The notes under the pieces: model-generated
What the model saw: only the letters and a program-made list of their open reading frames with translations
What the model was told of the DNA's origin: nothing
Databases searched by the model: none
Assembly (NCBI GenBank): GCA_964405235.1
Contig: CAYONG010000324.1
Location: 1-5,836, forward strand
From: WS-11 sp964405235
Lineage (GTDB): Bacteria; Eisenbacteria; RBG-16-71-46
DNA length: 5,836 bases
Direction: 5' to 3'
Translations under genes and position numbers: made by a program
Part shown: piece by piece, positions 4,882 through 5,836 of the stretch
How the letters are laid out: every line of letters starts with the position of its first letter
Numbering within the stretch: the stretch's first letter is position 1

Positions 4882-5836
4882 ATGGCACCCCCCCGGACCC
4901 ACCGCCCTCTGCCCCTGATCGCGCTCATCGCCAGTGCCATGCTGGCGCTCGCGGCGCCCGCTCGGGCGCAACTCTCCCTCCCCTGGAACTTCGAGGAGGA
5001 AGTGATCTACCACGGGCTGAACCAATCGGTGGCGATGGCTCTTCTCCCCGACGGGCGGCTGTTCGTGATCGAGAAGGTATCCGCGCGCATCCGCCTGATC
5101 GTGGGCGGGGCGCTCGCCGCCACGGACCCGGTGCTCACGGTGCCCAACGTCGATACGGCCATCCTGGAGCAGGGGCTGCTCGGCATCGCCGTGGATCCAG
5201 GATGGCCGGCGCGGCCTTACATCTACGTGCACTACAACCACGCCGGCTCTGCCTACATCCGGCTCTCTCGCTTCACCGTGGGAGGCGACCTCGGTTTCAC
5301 CGCCAACGGAAGCCTCTCGATCGACCCCGCCACCCGCTACGACATCCTGACCGACATCGTCGACAACACCCCGTACCACAATGGCGGCACGCTGCGCTTC
5401 GGCCCCGACGGGATGCTCTACGACTCGATCGGGGACGACTATTCCCCCTGCCTGGCCCAGGATCTCACGGTCCTGGCCGGGAAAATCCTGCGGCTCAATG
5501 TCGCCGCCCTTCCCGCCGGCGGCGGGGGCCCGCCCGCCAAGAGCCTGATTACGCCGGCCGACAATCCGTTCGTGGCGCATGTGAACGCGAACGCCCGGCT
5601 GGTCTGCCACTGGGGCATGCGCAATCCGTTCCGATTCGCGATCGATCCGCTCACCGGAGACATGCTGATCGGAGATGTCGGTTTCGAAACGCGCGAGGAA
5701 TTGAACTGCGTCTCCGCGTTCGGAAGGAATCTGCAGTGGCCTATCTACGAAGGGGACGTGCCGGGCCCGATGACGTGCGGCGGAGTGGACAGTTCGAGCT
5801 GGACCGACCCGATCTACGTCTATGACCACACCCAGG
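4882..5836 (+). CDS. Exported glucose/sorbosone dehydrogenase-like (PQQ-dependent sugar dehydrogenase) protein, 3' end outside window
   Basis: The ATG at 4882 opens a frame that runs off the right edge without a stop, giving 318 residues. It begins with a Sec signal peptide: basic start, hydrophobic core PLIALIASAMLALAA (11-25) and APARA (25-29), with likely cleavage before Gln30. The mature part has the blade motifs of the glucose/sorbosone dehydrogenase beta-propeller: MALLPDGRLFVIEK (52-65), ILEQGLLGIAVDPGW (94-108), YIYVHYN (113-119), YHNGGTLRFGPDGMLYDSIGDD (165-186), GKILRLN (200-206), WGMRNPFRFAIDPLTGDMLIGDVG (244-267) and NLQWPIYEG (283-291). His166 aligns with the proposed catalytic base of soluble glucose dehydrogenase, and Arg247-Asn248 with its cofactor and substrate contacts. 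Such proteins oxidise sugars in the periplasm using PQQ, although many family members are untested. Four cysteines (190, 242, 276, 299) could form disulfides after export. The ribosome binding site is weak; the start is chosen for its signal peptide. The missing C-terminus could hold additional domains. Confidence 0.88.
   Translation, partial: MAPPRTHRPLPLIALIASAMLALAAPARAQLSLPWNFEEEVIYHGLNQSVAMALLPDGRLFVIEKVSARIRLIVGGALAATDPVLTVPNVDTAILEQGLLGIAVDPGWPARPYIYVHYNHAGSAYIRLSRFTVGGDLGFTANGSLSIDPATRYDILTDIVDNTPYHNGGTLRFGPDGMLYDSIGDDYSPCLAQDLTVLAGKILRLNVAALPAGGGGPPAKSLITPADNPFVAHVNANARLVCHWGMRNPFRFAIDPLTGDMLIGDVGFETREELNCVSAFGRNLQWPIYEGDVPGPMTCGGVDSSSWTDPIYVYDHTQ

Noticed and set aside
4686..5825. 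A 379-codon plus-strand frame over the dehydrogenase region
   Set aside because: Arg/Pro/His-rich shadow frame; the overlapping frame starting at 4882 has the signal peptide and the conserved propeller motifs.
1..5836. tRNA, rRNA, CRISPR array, insertion sequence or attachment site
   Set aside because: No cloverleaf-like sequence, regularly spaced repeats, transposase or integrase motifs, or terminal inverted repeats were seen on reading both strands.

Overview
The window reads as ordinary chromosomal DNA from a very GC-rich bacterium. The composition, the strong GC bias at third codon positions and the long antisense open frames it creates all fit this. The gene set suits a Gram-negative, free-living or environmental lineage, for example Myxococcota-like, Gemmatimonadota-like or an uncultured phylum such as Candidatus Eisenbacteria. 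It combines a bacterial-type valyl-tRNA synthetase, an alkyltransferase-like protein, surface-glycan genes and two exported proteins. The placement is an inference from gene style, not from a marker search. I see no mobile elements, CRISPR arrays, tRNAs or rRNAs.

Layout. (1) Positions 1-1062, plus strand: the 3' end of valS, then 7 bp later a small alkyltransferase-like (ATL) DNA-repair gene with Trp in place of the reactive Cys. (2) Positions 1059-2983, minus strand: a two-gene glycan operon, transcribed as a DPM1-like family 2 glycosyltransferase and then a non-hydrolysing UDP-GlcNAc 2-epimerase (wecB type). These two are joined by an ATGA start/stop overlap. The operon converges on the ATL gene, and the two opposing TAG stops share the palindrome CTAG. 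(3) Positions 2984-3305: a 322-bp divergent intergenic region with a candidate promoter in each direction and, at its plus-strand end, the clearest Shine-Dalgarno sequence in the window. (4) Positions 3306-4646, plus strand: an exported DUF4139 protein of unknown biochemical function. (5) Positions 4647-4881: a GC-rich intergenic spacer with inverted repeats. (6) Position 4882 to the window end, plus strand: the N-terminal 318 residues of an exported glucose/sorbosone dehydrogenase-like (PQQ-dependent sugar dehydrogenase) beta-propeller protein, cut off by the window edge.

Functionally, the only tight unit is the glycosyltransferase/epimerase pair. The epimerase supplies UDP-ManNAc for a surface polysaccharide, and the glycosyltransferase probably charges a polyprenyl phosphate or adds a sugar in the same pathway. 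The other genes are housekeeping (valS), DNA-damage signalling (ATL) and envelope or periplasmic proteins without obvious mutual links. I did not find a convincing new multi-gene system. The least understood gene is the DUF4139 protein.
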